Positions 24,668-32,745 of a DNA stretch of 39,317 bases are shown here, piece after piece. The notes under the pieces were generated by a model. It worked only from the letters and a program-made list of their open reading frames with translations. It did not search any database and was not told where the DNA came from. The stretch comes from Streptomyces sp. ISL-36 (GTDB taxonomy: Bacteria > Actinomycetota > Actinomycetes > Streptomycetales > Streptomycetaceae). The stretch is from positions 1-39,317 of the forward strand of contig NZ_JAGGOS010000201.1 in the NCBI RefSeq assembly GCF_018614205.1. Reading direction: 5' to 3'. The position numbers and the translations under genes were made by a program. The stretch's first letter is position 1, and each line of letters starts with the position of its first letter.

Positions 24668-25027
24668 TCAGTGGAATGTGTTGGTCTGGGTGGAGTAGTC
24701 GCCGATCTGCACGCCCTTGGCATCACGCGCGTCGACCTGGTACTTGCCTTCCGAGCGGACCAGCGCCCGGAACTTCTCAGCCGCCGCCAGCAGTTCCTGG
24801 TCCCGGCCGGCACCGGACGCGATCAGCTCGTCACGCAGCTGGGCCTCCCAGACTCCCGCCTCCACCTGCTCAGCGTCCAACACCTCCCCGCCACGTGCGG
24901 ACAGCCGACGGCGCACCGCCTCACGGAGCGCGTCGTACGCGTCCCGCACAGCTGTGCTCGCAGTGTCCATCAGCCCCGCCGATGCACCGGCGGCAAGCGC
25001 CGCCACCACGAGATCCACCTCGGTCAT
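24668..25027 (-). CDS. Small Bell-like helical protein with C-terminal RHIM/amyloid-like motif
   Basis: 119 residues from ATG 25027, preceded by AGGGGGG. Residues about 1-45 (TEVDLVVAALAAGASAGLMD, TASTAVRDAYDALREAVRRR) are an amphipathic/hydrophobic helical bundle start; 46-100 is a second helical part (WEAQLRDELIASGAGRDQEL, LLAAAEKFRALV). The extreme C-terminus, residues 105-118, is GVQIGDYSTQTNTF: V-Q-I-G followed by Q-x-N-x-F, the signature of RHIM-like bacterial amyloid signalling sequences. In described systems a Bell-domain effector carries the motif at its C-terminus and the adjacent NLR carries a similar one at its N-terminus; templating of amyloid folding passes the signal and the helical domain acts as the effector, probably on membranes. 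The gene order and both motifs fit here. Assignment to the Bell family is by pattern. Confidence 0.72.
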   Translation of the reverse strand: MTEVDLVVAALAAGASAGLMDTASTAVRDAYDALREAVRRRLSARGGEVLDAEQVEAGVWEAQLRDELIASGAGRDQELLAAAEKFRALVRSEGKYQVDARDAKGVQIGDYSTQTNTFH

Positions 25028-25115
25028 CAGACCCCCCTGACGCAGTTAGCGCCCAGTTTTCCAGCACACCGCCTTCTCCACACGAGACTTCGACGATTTC
25101 CCCCTGTGAGTGCGG

Positions 25116-26565
25116 CTAGTAGTGCTTGGTCATGTGCGTTCTGTGATGGCGTGTCTTCTTGATCGGTCGTGTCGTTGACTGGGTGTGCTGGGTGAGGAGT
25201 TGGCTGCGGTCCGGTGTGATCTGGAGGACTTCGCGGCGGAGATGTTCGAGCCGTTCGCGCGGGCGGATCAGCGACGGTGGGGTGAGGTGTATCTGCGGGG
25301 CCTGCTGCTGGATGGCGGGCGCAAGTCGGTGGAGCCGATGGCCGCCCGTCTGGGCGAGGACGGAAACCGGCAGGCCTTGGCCCACTTCATCACTTCCAGC
25401 CCGTGGGATGCGGTGCATGTGCGGGCCCGTCTGGCCTGGCGTATGCAGCCGGTCGTCAAGCTCACCGCGTTGATCATCGATGACACCGGGTTCCTCAAGG
25501 ACGGGGATGCGTCCGCGTGCGTGACCCGGCAGTACACCGGCACGGCGGGCAAGGTCACCAACTGCCAGGCCGGCCTCTCGCTGCACCTGGCTTCCAACGG
25601 CGCCTCGGCGGCGGTGAACTGGCGTCTGTTCCTGCCCGGGAGTTGGGATCCCGCCTCGCCGAAGGCCGATCCGGCGAAAGTGGCCCGGCGTGCCAAGTGC
25701 GCCATCCCTGCTGAGGTGGGCCATGTCGAGAAGTGGCAACTGGCCCTCGACATGATCGACGAGACTCGTTCTTGGGGCATCGAGGTGCCCCAGGTCGTCG
25801 CCGATGGCGGCTACGGGGACACCGCCGCCTTCCGGCTCGGCCTGGAAGAACGTGGTCTCGACTACGTGGTGGGCATTTCGACCACGACCACCGCACAACC
25901 CGAGGACGCACATCCCTGCACCCCGGCCCACACAGGTCGGGGACGACGGCCGGTCCCGGCCTACCCCGAGCCGGCGCAGACCGTGAAGAGCCTGGTCATC
26001 GCGGCCGGGAAACGCACCGTGCGGCCGGTGCAGTGGCGGGAGGGATCGCGGCTCGGCAGTGGCCGCAGCGGACACAAACGCATGTATTCGCGCTTCGTGG
26101 CCCTGCGGATCCGGCCCGCCGGACGTGAGATCCACAAGGCGACGGCCGGCCCCGACCTTCCGGTCCGCTGGCTACTGGCCGAATGGCCTGCCGACCAGGA
26201 CGAACCCGTGCAGTTCTGGCTCTCCAATCTGCCCGAAAGCACCCCGCTGCCCGTTCTCGTGCGCACCGCGAAGCTCCGCTGGCGCATCGAGAACGACTAC
26301 CGCGAGATGAAACAGACCCTGGGCCTGGCCCACTTCGAAGGCCGAACCTGGCCAGGCTGGCACCACCACGTCACCCTCGTCTCGGTCGCCCACGCCTTCT
26401 GCACCTTGCAGCGACTGACCCGATCCCCAAAAGAGACGGCGCCGGCCTGAGCCTCTACCGAGTCGTTCGCGAACTGCAGTTACTCCTCGCGATCTGGACC
26501 GGCGCCTGCCCCACCTGTCACCGCAACATGCCAGACCCCACACCAACATGACCAAGCACTACTAG
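25116..26565 (+). mobile_element. Nearly complete IS701-family insertion sequence with CTAG duplication
   Basis: The element runs 25120-26561 (1,442 bp). Its ends are perfect 16-bp inverted repeats, TAGTGCTTGGTCATGT at 25120-25135 and its complement at 26546-26561. CTAG flanks both sides (25116-25119 and 26562-26565), agreeing with the 4-bp YTAR target duplication known for IS701. It contains one rightward transposase gene. The left end lies 92 bp from the ATG of the Bell-like gene; the right end abuts a TPR gene that lacks its N-terminal part. Confidence 0.92.
25185..26450 (+). CDS. IS701-family DDE transposase, C-terminus altered by frameshift
   Basis: 421 residues from GTG 25185 (LGEELAAVRCDLEDFAAEMF). 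DDE residues are visible: D in LTALIIDDTGFLKDG (about residue 98), D in VVADGGYGDTAAF (about 207), and E in KLRWRIENDYREMKQTLGL (about 375). The fold is the RNase H type that cuts and joins DNA at the element's inverted repeats. After QRLTRSPK the frame ends with ETAPA, while another frame continues as RDGAGLSLYRVVRELQLLLA, IWTGACPTCHRNMP, the usual zinc-ribbon-like end of this family. A one-base indel in the CCCCAAAA run near 26430 explains this. Activity is therefore doubtful, although the catalytic triad is intact. Confidence 0.9.
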   Translation: MLGEELAAVRCDLEDFAAEMFEPFARADQRRWGEVYLRGLLLDGGRKSVEPMAARLGEDGNRQALAHFITSSPWDAVHVRARLAWRMQPVVKLTALIIDDTGFLKDGDASACVTRQYTGTAGKVTNCQAGLSLHLASNGASAAVNWRLFLPGSWDPASPKADPAKVARRAKCAIPAEVGHVEKWQLALDMIDETRSWGIEVPQVVADGGYGDTAAFRLGLEERGLDYVVGISTTTTAQPEDAHPCTPAHTGRGRRPVPAYPEPAQTVKSLVIAAGKRTVRPVQWREGSRLGSGRSGHKRMYSRFVALRIRPAGREIHKATAGPDLPVRWLLAEWPADQDEPVQFWLSNLPESTPLPVLVRTAKLRWRIENDYREMKQTLGLAHFEGRTWPGWHHHVTLVSVAHAFCTLQRLTRSPKETAPA

Positions 26566-28361
26566 GCGCCCAGTGGCTCACCGCCGCGCTGCTCGCCCAA
26601 CTGCTCGGCGACGGCTCACGCGATGTGCTGGTCATAGCCACCATGCGAGCCTACGAGCACCACCAGTTCGTCTCTCCTCCCATCGATGTACCCCCGGAAG
26701 AGCGGGCACTGCGAGAGCGCACAGCCCGCGAGCTGCTGCAAAGCGCTCGAACCATCAGAATCGACCGGCGATGGTCAGCGGCCGAACGCGAACGCGCCGC
26801 ACAACATGCCGCCGATCCACGGCTCGCCCGGGCGGTTGACGACGAGCGCTTCGGGATCGCCGAAACCCTCGCCTGCGGCCCGACCATGCTCATGTCCTGG
26901 CAGAACGCTTGGGCACCCGGCGCGCATCCACGAGCCGCTGCCATCCTGGCCGCAGCCGTGGACTGCCGGCGGCTGCGCATGCACGCCCCCGTGTCGTCCG
27001 CCGTCCTGGCGGACTTACACGTCCGCTACCTGGAAGACCGCGGCGGTGACCGACTGCGCCCCGAACCAATCGACGACGCACTCTCCTGGCTGTGCGCTCC
27101 CGTCCACGGCGCGACCGGAAGCCTGCTGATCGGCTCCGCTGACGGATATCAAGCATTCGACTATCTCCTCGATGTCCCTGATCTGCATCCCGTCCCGACG
27201 GGAATGCCACTCGATTTGGCCTCACGCCTCGATCCTGTCTATGCCCATGACGTTGGGTTGGCTGTCGGTCGGCTGGGTCGCTGGGAAGAGGCGCATCAGG
27301 TGCACCGTGCCGTCGCCGCCGAGCGTGAACGTCTCCTGGGCCCTGACCACCCCGACACCCTCGCCAGCCGCTATGAGGTCGGCTTCACGCTCAGCCGCAC
27401 CGGCCGCGCCGCCGACGCGCTGGTCGAATACACCCACGTGGCTCAGGCCAGAGGGAGAGTGCTCGGCGCCGACGACTCTGACACGCAGGCCGCCCGCCAG
27501 GAGACGGCCTACATCCTTGGCCAATTGGGCCGCCGCCTCGAAGCGCATCAGATCTACACGGCTGTGCTCGCCGCCCGCGAGCGCTTGATGGGCGCCGAGC
27601 ACCCCGACACCCTGCGCTGCCGCCATAATCTCGCCTTCAACCTCGGCCGCATCGGGCGACTGGAGGAGTCGTACCAGATGGCCTGTGAGGTGGCCGCGGC
27701 CCGAGCCCGCGTGCTCGGCGCCATCCACCCCGACACGCTCGTCACCCGCTATGGGGTCGCCTACGCACTCGGCAAGTTGGACCGCTGGGACGAAGCGTTG
27801 CAGACATACAGAGAGGTCGCCGAGGCCCGTGCCCAGGCCCTCGGGCCAGATCATTCGGACACCCTCGCCGCGCGCTACGAGGTCGGCATCAGCCTCGGCC
27901 GGCTCGGCCGCAGCGGCGAGGCCCTGACGCTCTATCGTGCCCTGGTCGACGACCGGACCCGCGTCCACGGCCCCGACCACCCCGAGACCCTCCGCTCCCG
28001 GCATAGCCTCAGCGTCAACCTCGGACGGCTCGGCCGCTGGGAGGAGGCCCTCGCCGAGGCCCGCGACGTGTGCGCCCTCCGCGAGCGGGTCCTCGGCGCC
28101 GATCACCCCGACGTGCTGGTCAGCCGCCGCGAGGTCGCCGTCGGCCTTGGCTGGCTGGACCGCTGGGCCGATGCCTTGATCGAGTACCGGCGCGTGGCCG
28201 ACGCGCGCGAGCGCGTCCTCGGCGCTGACCATCCCGACGCCCTCGCCAGCCGCGAGGATGAGGCCCACTGCCTGGAGCAGCTCGGCCGCGGCCAGGAGGC
28301 AGCCGAGCTGCACAACAGGGTGACGGTGTTGCGGCAACAGCATGCGTCCGGCAACGGTTGA
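26562..28361 (+). pseudogene. TPR (kinesin-light-chain type) protein, N-terminal part lost at the IS701 junction
   Basis: The frame is open from the IS edge: LGAQWLTAALLAQLLGDGSR, then VLVIATMRAYEHHQF. The usual upstream P-loop NTPase of this actinobacterial family is absent. Residues up to about 190 are the end of the regulatory domain (DALSWLCAPVHGATGSLL, YLLDVPD). The rest is about eight 42-residue TPR repeats, each with R-x-LG-x-DHPDTL-x-SR-x-E-V-x-x-x-LG-R-LG-R-W-x-E-A-L, a protein-binding array. The first formal start is GTG 26625 (578 residues), without a convincing ribosome site. On the far side of the IS the reading frame is closed by TGA, so the missing part was lost and not merely split. 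Probably inactive, once a signalling NTPase. Confidence 0.7.
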
Positions 28362-28412
28362 ATCTCAAACCCCTCGCGCGCACTCAGGACGCAGCTGGAC
28401 GGCCGACACTCG

Positions 28413-29453
28413 ATGGGGGGAATAGCGCACGGTTGGAATAACCCCCTCCCGCCAGTAATCAAACACCTGCGCCGCGGCAGCACCCACACCCTGCTCGACG
28501 GCTCCGGCCACCCCTACCGGTGGACGATCACCAGCCTCGCCTTCAAGGGCGAGAACGATCCCGCCGGCACCATCGCCACCTGGATCATCGGCGCCCCGGC
28601 CGCCCGCGCCGTCGCCGTCCTCGAACGCCTCCAGCCGCCCGCCACCGACCTGCTCCTGCGCAACCTCTACCCGGCAGAGCGCATCCGGGCCGGAGCGATG
28701 ACACTCCGCTCCAGCAACGAGCTGATCAACCGTGTGATCACCTGGGTCAACACCTACTGCCATCACTACGGCCTCCCAGGCGCGATCCCCGAGGTCAACG
28801 GCAAGCCCTGGAACCTGACCGCCCGGCAGTTCCGCCGCACCCTAGCCTGGTACATCGCCCGCCGCCCCGGCGGCGTCATCGCCGGAGCCGTCCAGTACCG
28901 CCACCTCGGCATCCAGATGTTCGAGGGCTACGCCGGCACCAGCGACTCGGGCTTCCGCGCCGAAGTCGAAGCCGAACAGTCCATGCAGCGCGGCGAACAC
29001 CTCCTCGCCCTGACCACCGACCACCAGCACGACCTGAGCGGCCCCGCCGTCCACGAGGCAGCCGCCCGGCTCGCCGACTTCCACCACCGCACCGGGTTCA
29101 CTGGCTCCGTCGTCACCGACCCGGCCCGCCTGCGCCGCGTCCTGGCCCGCCACGACCCCGAGGTCCACCCCGGCACCTACGTCACCTGCGTCTTCAACCC
29201 GGACAAGGCACTGTGCCGACCCCGCTCCGCCCCCGGAGGACGAGCGGGGCCAGTCCCGCACGACTGCCAACCGCTGGAATCCCGCAACGTCGCGCTGACC
29301 GCCGACAACACCACCACCCTCGCCGCCGAGGCCGACCACATCGACCACCGACTCCGCGCCCGCCCCGTCCTCCCACCGCTGCTGCACGCCGGCCTGGCCC
29401 GGCGCCGCGACGCGATCCATGCCTTCCTCACCGCCAACGGGACCACCCAGTGA
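28413..29453 (+). pseudogene. C-terminal part of a tyrosine recombinase (integrase)
   Basis: 346 residues from ATG 28413, though homology-like sequence only begins near HLRRGSTHTLLDGSG. The catalytic core is partly visible: RWTITSLAFKGENDPAGTIA, then NLTARQFRRTLAWYIARRPG (the R-x-x-A/F-x-x-x region with its second Arg) and VIAGAVQYRHLGIQMFEGYA, containing the H-L-G and the tyrosine of the final box. A long C-terminal tail with CVFNPDKALCRP follows. Proteins of this group are normally far longer, so the DNA-binding N-terminus and first catalytic Arg are missing. The stop overlaps the next gene's GTG as GTGA. Truncated mobile-element remnant, probably inactive. Confidence 0.7.
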
Positions 29454-29833
29454 CCGCCCACAGCCACCCACTGCCGAGCCGCACCGACGTCCACGCCGTC
29501 ATCGACAGTCTGACCTCCGAGACCGGCCGACGACCGAGCGTGCTGGCCCTCGCCACCCGCCTCGGCCTCGCCAACACCACCTTCCGCCGCAACTACCCAG
29601 ACATCTGTGCCGAGCTCGCCGCCATCGCGCGTACGCCAACCGGCACGACCGCAGCCGATGCCTACAGCAAAGTCCAGGCCGACAACGCCCGGCTGCGGCG
29701 GGACAACCGCGACCTCGCCGAACAGCTCGAACTGGCCATCGCCGCCATCCAACGCCTGAGCATCGACAACGGCCTCCTGCGCGCCGCCCTTCACGATGCC
29801 CGCGCTGTCACCCCGCTACCCCGCCGCCGATGA
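29450..29833 (+). CDS. Integrase-associated helix-turn-helix and coiled-coil protein
   Basis: 127 residues from GTG 29450, overlapping the integrase stop by 4 nt. The N-terminal half holds a helix-turn-helix-like stretch, RPSVLALATRLGLANTTFRR, followed by NYPDICAELAAIAR; the C-terminal half is a coiled coil, YSKVQADNARLRRDNRDLAE, QLELAIAAIQRLSIDNGLL. Small proteins of this build follow large tyrosine recombinases in actinobacterial mobile elements (compare TnpC of Tn554-type systems) and are thought to assist recombination. The gene seems intact although its partner is truncated. No signal peptide or membrane segment. Confidence 0.7.
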   Translation: MTAHSHPLPSRTDVHAVIDSLTSETGRRPSVLALATRLGLANTTFRRNYPDICAELAAIARTPTGTTAADAYSKVQADNARLRRDNRDLAEQLELAIAAIQRLSIDNGLLRAALHDARAVTPLPRRR

Positions 29834-29891
29834 CCGACTCCGTCGCCACCAATCAGGTGCGCCAGCGAGCTGTCACCCAGCGAGTGCCGGA

Positions 29892-30704
29892 TCAGTCCCA
29901 CCAGAAATCCCAGCGGTGGGCGCCAATGATCCGCTCGGCATACGCGGCCAGTGTGTACGGTCTGCTGCCCTGCCAGATGTTGTCAGGGCAGAACGCAAAG
30001 TGCTCGGCCGCAACCAGCAGAGCCTCATGCTCGCTCGCCGGTGGCGCGGCGATGCTGAGGTGCAGCGTGGAAAACCCGACCGCGACGACACGGGCTCCGA
30101 AGCGATGTTCCCAATCCCGGACGACCGCAGAGAATTTCGCGGTGTCGTTTTCGTAGTTGCAGGGGCCGGCCCACCCCACGGCTGTCAGCGCTTCGGCACC
30201 GGACGGAGCGGCAACCAGTCCAAGACGTGTCCGCGGGCAGTCGGTGAGGAACGCCTCCGCGAACTGTGAGGCCAGTTGCTCAGGGTTCGTTACCGAGCCC
30301 CGGCTGGCCGCCAGACCGGGCCATACCTGTCCGAAGGGGGCCGTAACAGCGAGGCGCCTTTTGACGTCGAGCATGTCGTCGTCTTCATCGACGGCCGTGT
30401 AGGTCGCCCACCACTGTGCGAGGAGGCCGGCAGGATCATGGCTTGCCGGGGAGGACATCTGCTCAGGGAAGACCTCCCCGGACCCCCAAGGGCGGAACTC
30501 GCCATCGTTCGGGTCCAGCGCGTCAAGGAGCAGCGGCCACAACCCGGAACGTGCGTGTTCGGTGTGCATCCGCGTCCACAGCTCCGGCTCGGCCGACCCG
30601 TCACTGAGCCACAAGGGCTGTCGATCTCCGTCGCCTTCTTCGGATGTGACCATCCCACCGGGCGGAAGCAGGCCATCAAGGCTCGATCGGGATTCAGGAT
30701 GCAT
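29892..30704 (-). CDS. DUF4253 protein
   Basis: 270 residues from ATG 30704 (MHPESRSSLDGLLPPGGM); the frame stays open upstream through the neighbouring gene but this start leaves a 32-nt gap from it. The N-terminal half includes LWTRMHTEHARSGLWPLLLD; the C-terminal third is the DUF4253 domain: RLGLVAAPSGAEALTAVGW, FSAVVRDWEHRFGARVVAVG, FSTLHLSIAAPPASEHEALL, AAEHFAFCPDNIWQG and the final HRWDFWWD. The family is widespread in actinobacteria and of unknown function, often lone genes near toxin or immunity loci. It is last in a leftward run of three genes (31605 to 29892) with gaps of 38 and 32 nt, so probably one operon. Confidence 0.85.
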   Translation of the reverse strand: MHPESRSSLDGLLPPGGMVTSEEGDGDRQPLWLSDGSAEPELWTRMHTEHARSGLWPLLLDALDPNDGEFRPWGSGEVFPEQMSSPASHDPAGLLAQWWATYTAVDEDDDMLDVKRRLAVTAPFGQVWPGLAASRGSVTNPEQLASQFAEAFLTDCPRTRLGLVAAPSGAEALTAVGWAGPCNYENDTAKFSAVVRDWEHRFGARVVAVGFSTLHLSIAAPPASEHEALLVAAEHFAFCPDNIWQGSRPYTLAAYAERIIGAHRWDFWWD

Positions 30705-30736
30705 GAGCCGGATGCTAGTGCTGCGACCAGGGGGTA

Positions 30737-31141
30737 TCACTGAGAGGGTCCGAGCGCTCGATCCCGGTACTCCTGGAATGCCTCCCAGCCTGACGTATGC
30801 CCAGGGGTTATCAGCTCCCCATTCGCACAGTCGAGCACTTTGCACCGCAGAGCCTCGGCAAGACGGAAGACGTCCGGCAGCACGTCGCCGCCGGAGCCTC
30901 GGATGTGGAGCATGATCGAGTCCACCGGATCTTCCGACCCGATGTTGAGTTCGACGGACCAAGTCGGGCCGGAAAGCTCGCCCCAGACTGGGTCCGAGAA
31001 GGCAGCTTCGGGGCAAGCCTGAGTAACAGCTGCGCGTACGTCGTCGCGCCGACCGAGTGGGTCCGGGGTGTAGTCGGCGGGGATCTCGTGCACAGAGGTG
31101 ACGTCGGCGGGTAGACGCATGAGAAGGACGTCCCAGCTCAT
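30737..31141 (-). CDS. Hypothetical protein, middle gene of a three-gene operon
   Basis: 134 residues from ATG 31141 (MSWDVLLMRLPADVTSVHEI), with AGGAAGG at a good distance; the longer upstream frame overlaps the DUF4259 gene antisense-like and is rejected. The protein is acidic and soluble: GELSGPTWSVELNIGSEDPV, DSIMLHIRGSGGDVLPDVFR, LAEALRCKVLDCANGELI. It has the alternating strand-helix pattern and small size of immunity-like proteins but I do not recognise a named family. It lies between DUF4259 and DUF4253 genes, which suggests a shared, still unknown, role. Confidence 0.75.
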   Translation of the reverse strand: MSWDVLLMRLPADVTSVHEIPADYTPDPLGRRDDVRAAVTQACPEAAFSDPVWGELSGPTWSVELNIGSEDPVDSIMLHIRGSGGDVLPDVFRLAEALRCKVLDCANGELITPGHTSGWEAFQEYRDRALGPSQ

Positions 31142-31179
31142 AGTGACCTTCCTGGTAGTACGGGTGCGGGTCGGGTGGG

Positions 31180-31605
31180 TCAGATCAAGCTGAGCTGTTC
31201 TCCCGATGGCTGCGGCAGGAGCACGTTCTGCAGGCGGCGGATGTTCGCGCGCCAGGGCCCGCCATCCGACTCGGCCCATAGGTCCATCAGCTCGGACGGT
31301 TCGGTCATGATGCGGTCGAGAGCCTGAAGGGCGAGATCGCGCAGGCCAGTGAGATCCGGGAGGGGCTCTTCCGGCCCATAGATTGGATCGGCCGGTTCGC
31401 CCCCGGGGCACTGCGCCGCGACGAGCGCGCTCGCGGCTACGGCTACCTCGGATTCGGGTGCTTCGAGGTAGGCCGCGGTGTCGATCACACGTGTGAGAGC
31501 ACTGCGGACGATACCCTCAAGTTCGCCTGCAGCTACCTCATCAAGGTCACCGCCAAAGTCCGCTGCGGTGTCGTTGTCGAAGGCGCCGACGTCCCAAGTG
31601 CCCAT
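31180..31605 (-). CDS. DUF4259 protein
   Basis: 141 residues from ATG 31605 with GGAGAG just upstream. The N-terminus MGTWDVGAFDNDTAADFGGD is the family's signature (MGTWGxGPFDNDTAAD). Further family features: VRSALTRVIDTAAYLEAPES, VAASALVAAQCPGGEP, LRDLALQALDRIM and PSELMDLWAESDGGPWRANI. The protein is helical, acidic and cytoplasmic. DUF4259 proteins are common lone genes in actinobacteria; some are listed near toxin-immunity clusters. First gene of the leftward operon; its promoter is probably within 31606-31771, divergent from the 150-aa gene. Confidence 0.88.
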   Translation of the reverse strand: MGTWDVGAFDNDTAADFGGDLDEVAAGELEGIVRSALTRVIDTAAYLEAPESEVAVAASALVAAQCPGGEPADPIYGPEEPLPDLTGLRDLALQALDRIMTEPSELMDLWAESDGGPWRANIRRLQNVLLPQPSGEQLSLI

Positions 31606-31771
31606 GGTCTCTCCTGATCACGATGTTGACCGGGGCATCCTGACAGAGGCCACTGACAGAAGCCGGGGGGCCAGAGCGGGTTTTCAGCTGCATGTGACTG
31701 GTCGAGACAGATGTCGCCTGGCCTCGATGGCCGTCACCCGTGTCAGCTCAGCGGGCTGCCATCATGCTCAG

Positions 31772-32224
31772 ATGGCCCACGACATAGTGTTCTTCCTCGC
31801 CGCCGACGACGAGACCGCTGCTGCGACGCGCCTGCGGGGACCTGGTGAGGCCTTTGAGTCTGTGACCTGCCGTTTCATTGAGCCGGACAGCGCCATCGCC
31901 GAGTGGAACATGTACTTCCAGAAGCCTTCGGCCGAGGCCCCACCGGTCGATCAGCTCCTTGGGTGGGCGTGGCCAGAGTGGGTCACCGCCCCCTTGAACG
32001 ATGGCGTTGAGGTGTTCGCTCTGCCGAAGCGACTGACCCGAGCACTGGCCAACGCGAGCTCCGCCGAACTCGAAGAGCTCGCATGCCGCTGGACCACGCG
32101 CCTCCGATCCGAGGACGGAGACGACATGACCGACGATGACCTGCTGGCAGTCCTGCAAGGCGTTGCCTGCCTCGCAGCGTCTGCGGTGAATACGGGTGGC
32201 GGCCTCTACAGCTGGAGCTTCTGA
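31772..32224 (+). CDS. Hypothetical small acidic protein
   Basis: 150 residues from ATG 31772 (MAHDIVFFLAADDETAAATR). No clear ribosome site is seen, so the message may be leaderless. The sequence has a strand-rich N-terminal half (FESVTCRFIEPDSAIAEWNM, LGWAWPEWVTAPLNDGVEVF) and a helical acidic C-terminal half (LRSEDGDDMTDDDLLAVLQG, VACLAASAVNTGGGLYSWSF). It has no signal peptide; no known family was recognised. It is divergent from the DUF4259 operon and overlaps the next, convergent gene by 19 nt at its 3' end. Function unknown; size and context fit an immunity-like or regulatory protein. Confidence 0.65.
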   Translation: MAHDIVFFLAADDETAAATRLRGPGEAFESVTCRFIEPDSAIAEWNMYFQKPSAEAPPVDQLLGWAWPEWVTAPLNDGVEVFALPKRLTRALANASSAELEELACRWTTRLRSEDGDDMTDDDLLAVLQGVACLAASAVNTGGGLYSWSF

Positions 32225-32604
32225 CCGTCGCTCCGGGAGGGACGGTCGTTCTTGACGCCGCTGCACGCCAGGAGCTCGGTCCCGGTGGCGTCGAAGTACA
32301 GGGTGAAGAACCAAGATCGGTTTGCTGCGACGATGTTGCCAGTACGCAGTTGCTCATCGCGGTGCCGGGCGCGGAGGATCTCAACGGTCTCGTCAAGGCC
32401 GACGGTCGTCAGGCCGATCTTCAACGACCGCTTCAGCCTTGTCGCAGCAATGCCAAGGACCATCCACTGTGGAGGCTGTCCGTCGTAGAGCATGACCTCG
32501 CCGCCGGCTGCGATGGCCTCGCGCGCTGCCTTGCAGGCACTGGTCTGGTCTTTGAGCATCGCAGTGATGTCGCGCTGGCTTGGATTCTCGTCCTCGGTGG
32601 CCAT
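32206..32604 (-). CDS. Hypothetical protein
   Basis: 132 residues from ATG 32604 (MATEDENPSQRDITAMLKDQ). A longer in-frame extension to 32724 lacks a better start. The protein is soluble: KAAREAIAAGGEVMLYDGQP, WMVLGIAATRLKRSLKIGLT, TVEILRARHRDEQLRTGNIV, then SWFFTLYFDATGTELLACSG. The last part reads as a beta-hairpin. No domain family was recognised. It overlaps the end of the rightward 150-aa gene by 19 nt, so antisense effects are possible. No promoter is evident. Function unknown. Confidence 0.6.
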   Translation of the reverse strand: MATEDENPSQRDITAMLKDQTSACKAAREAIAAGGEVMLYDGQPPQWMVLGIAATRLKRSLKIGLTTVGLDETVEILRARHRDEQLRTGNIVAANRSWFFTLYFDATGTELLACSGVKNDRPSRSDGQKLQL

Positions 32605-32745
32605 GCGGCGACTGTAGAGACCGAACGCAGGCGTTGCTACAGGATTCGGCGTGACCTGCGCAAGGGCTCTGGGACAGAGTCGGTCGTGACAGGTAGAGCT
32701 AAGGACTGGCAGCACCGTGGTCAATCGGTCAGCGGCGAACCCTAG

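Noticed and set aside
25116..26135. 339-codon minus-strand open frame
   Set aside because: Antisense to the IS701 transposase, which has a complete DDE motif set.
27222..28343. 373-codon minus-strand open frame with regular repeats
   Set aside because: The repeats are the mirror of the TPR array on the plus strand.
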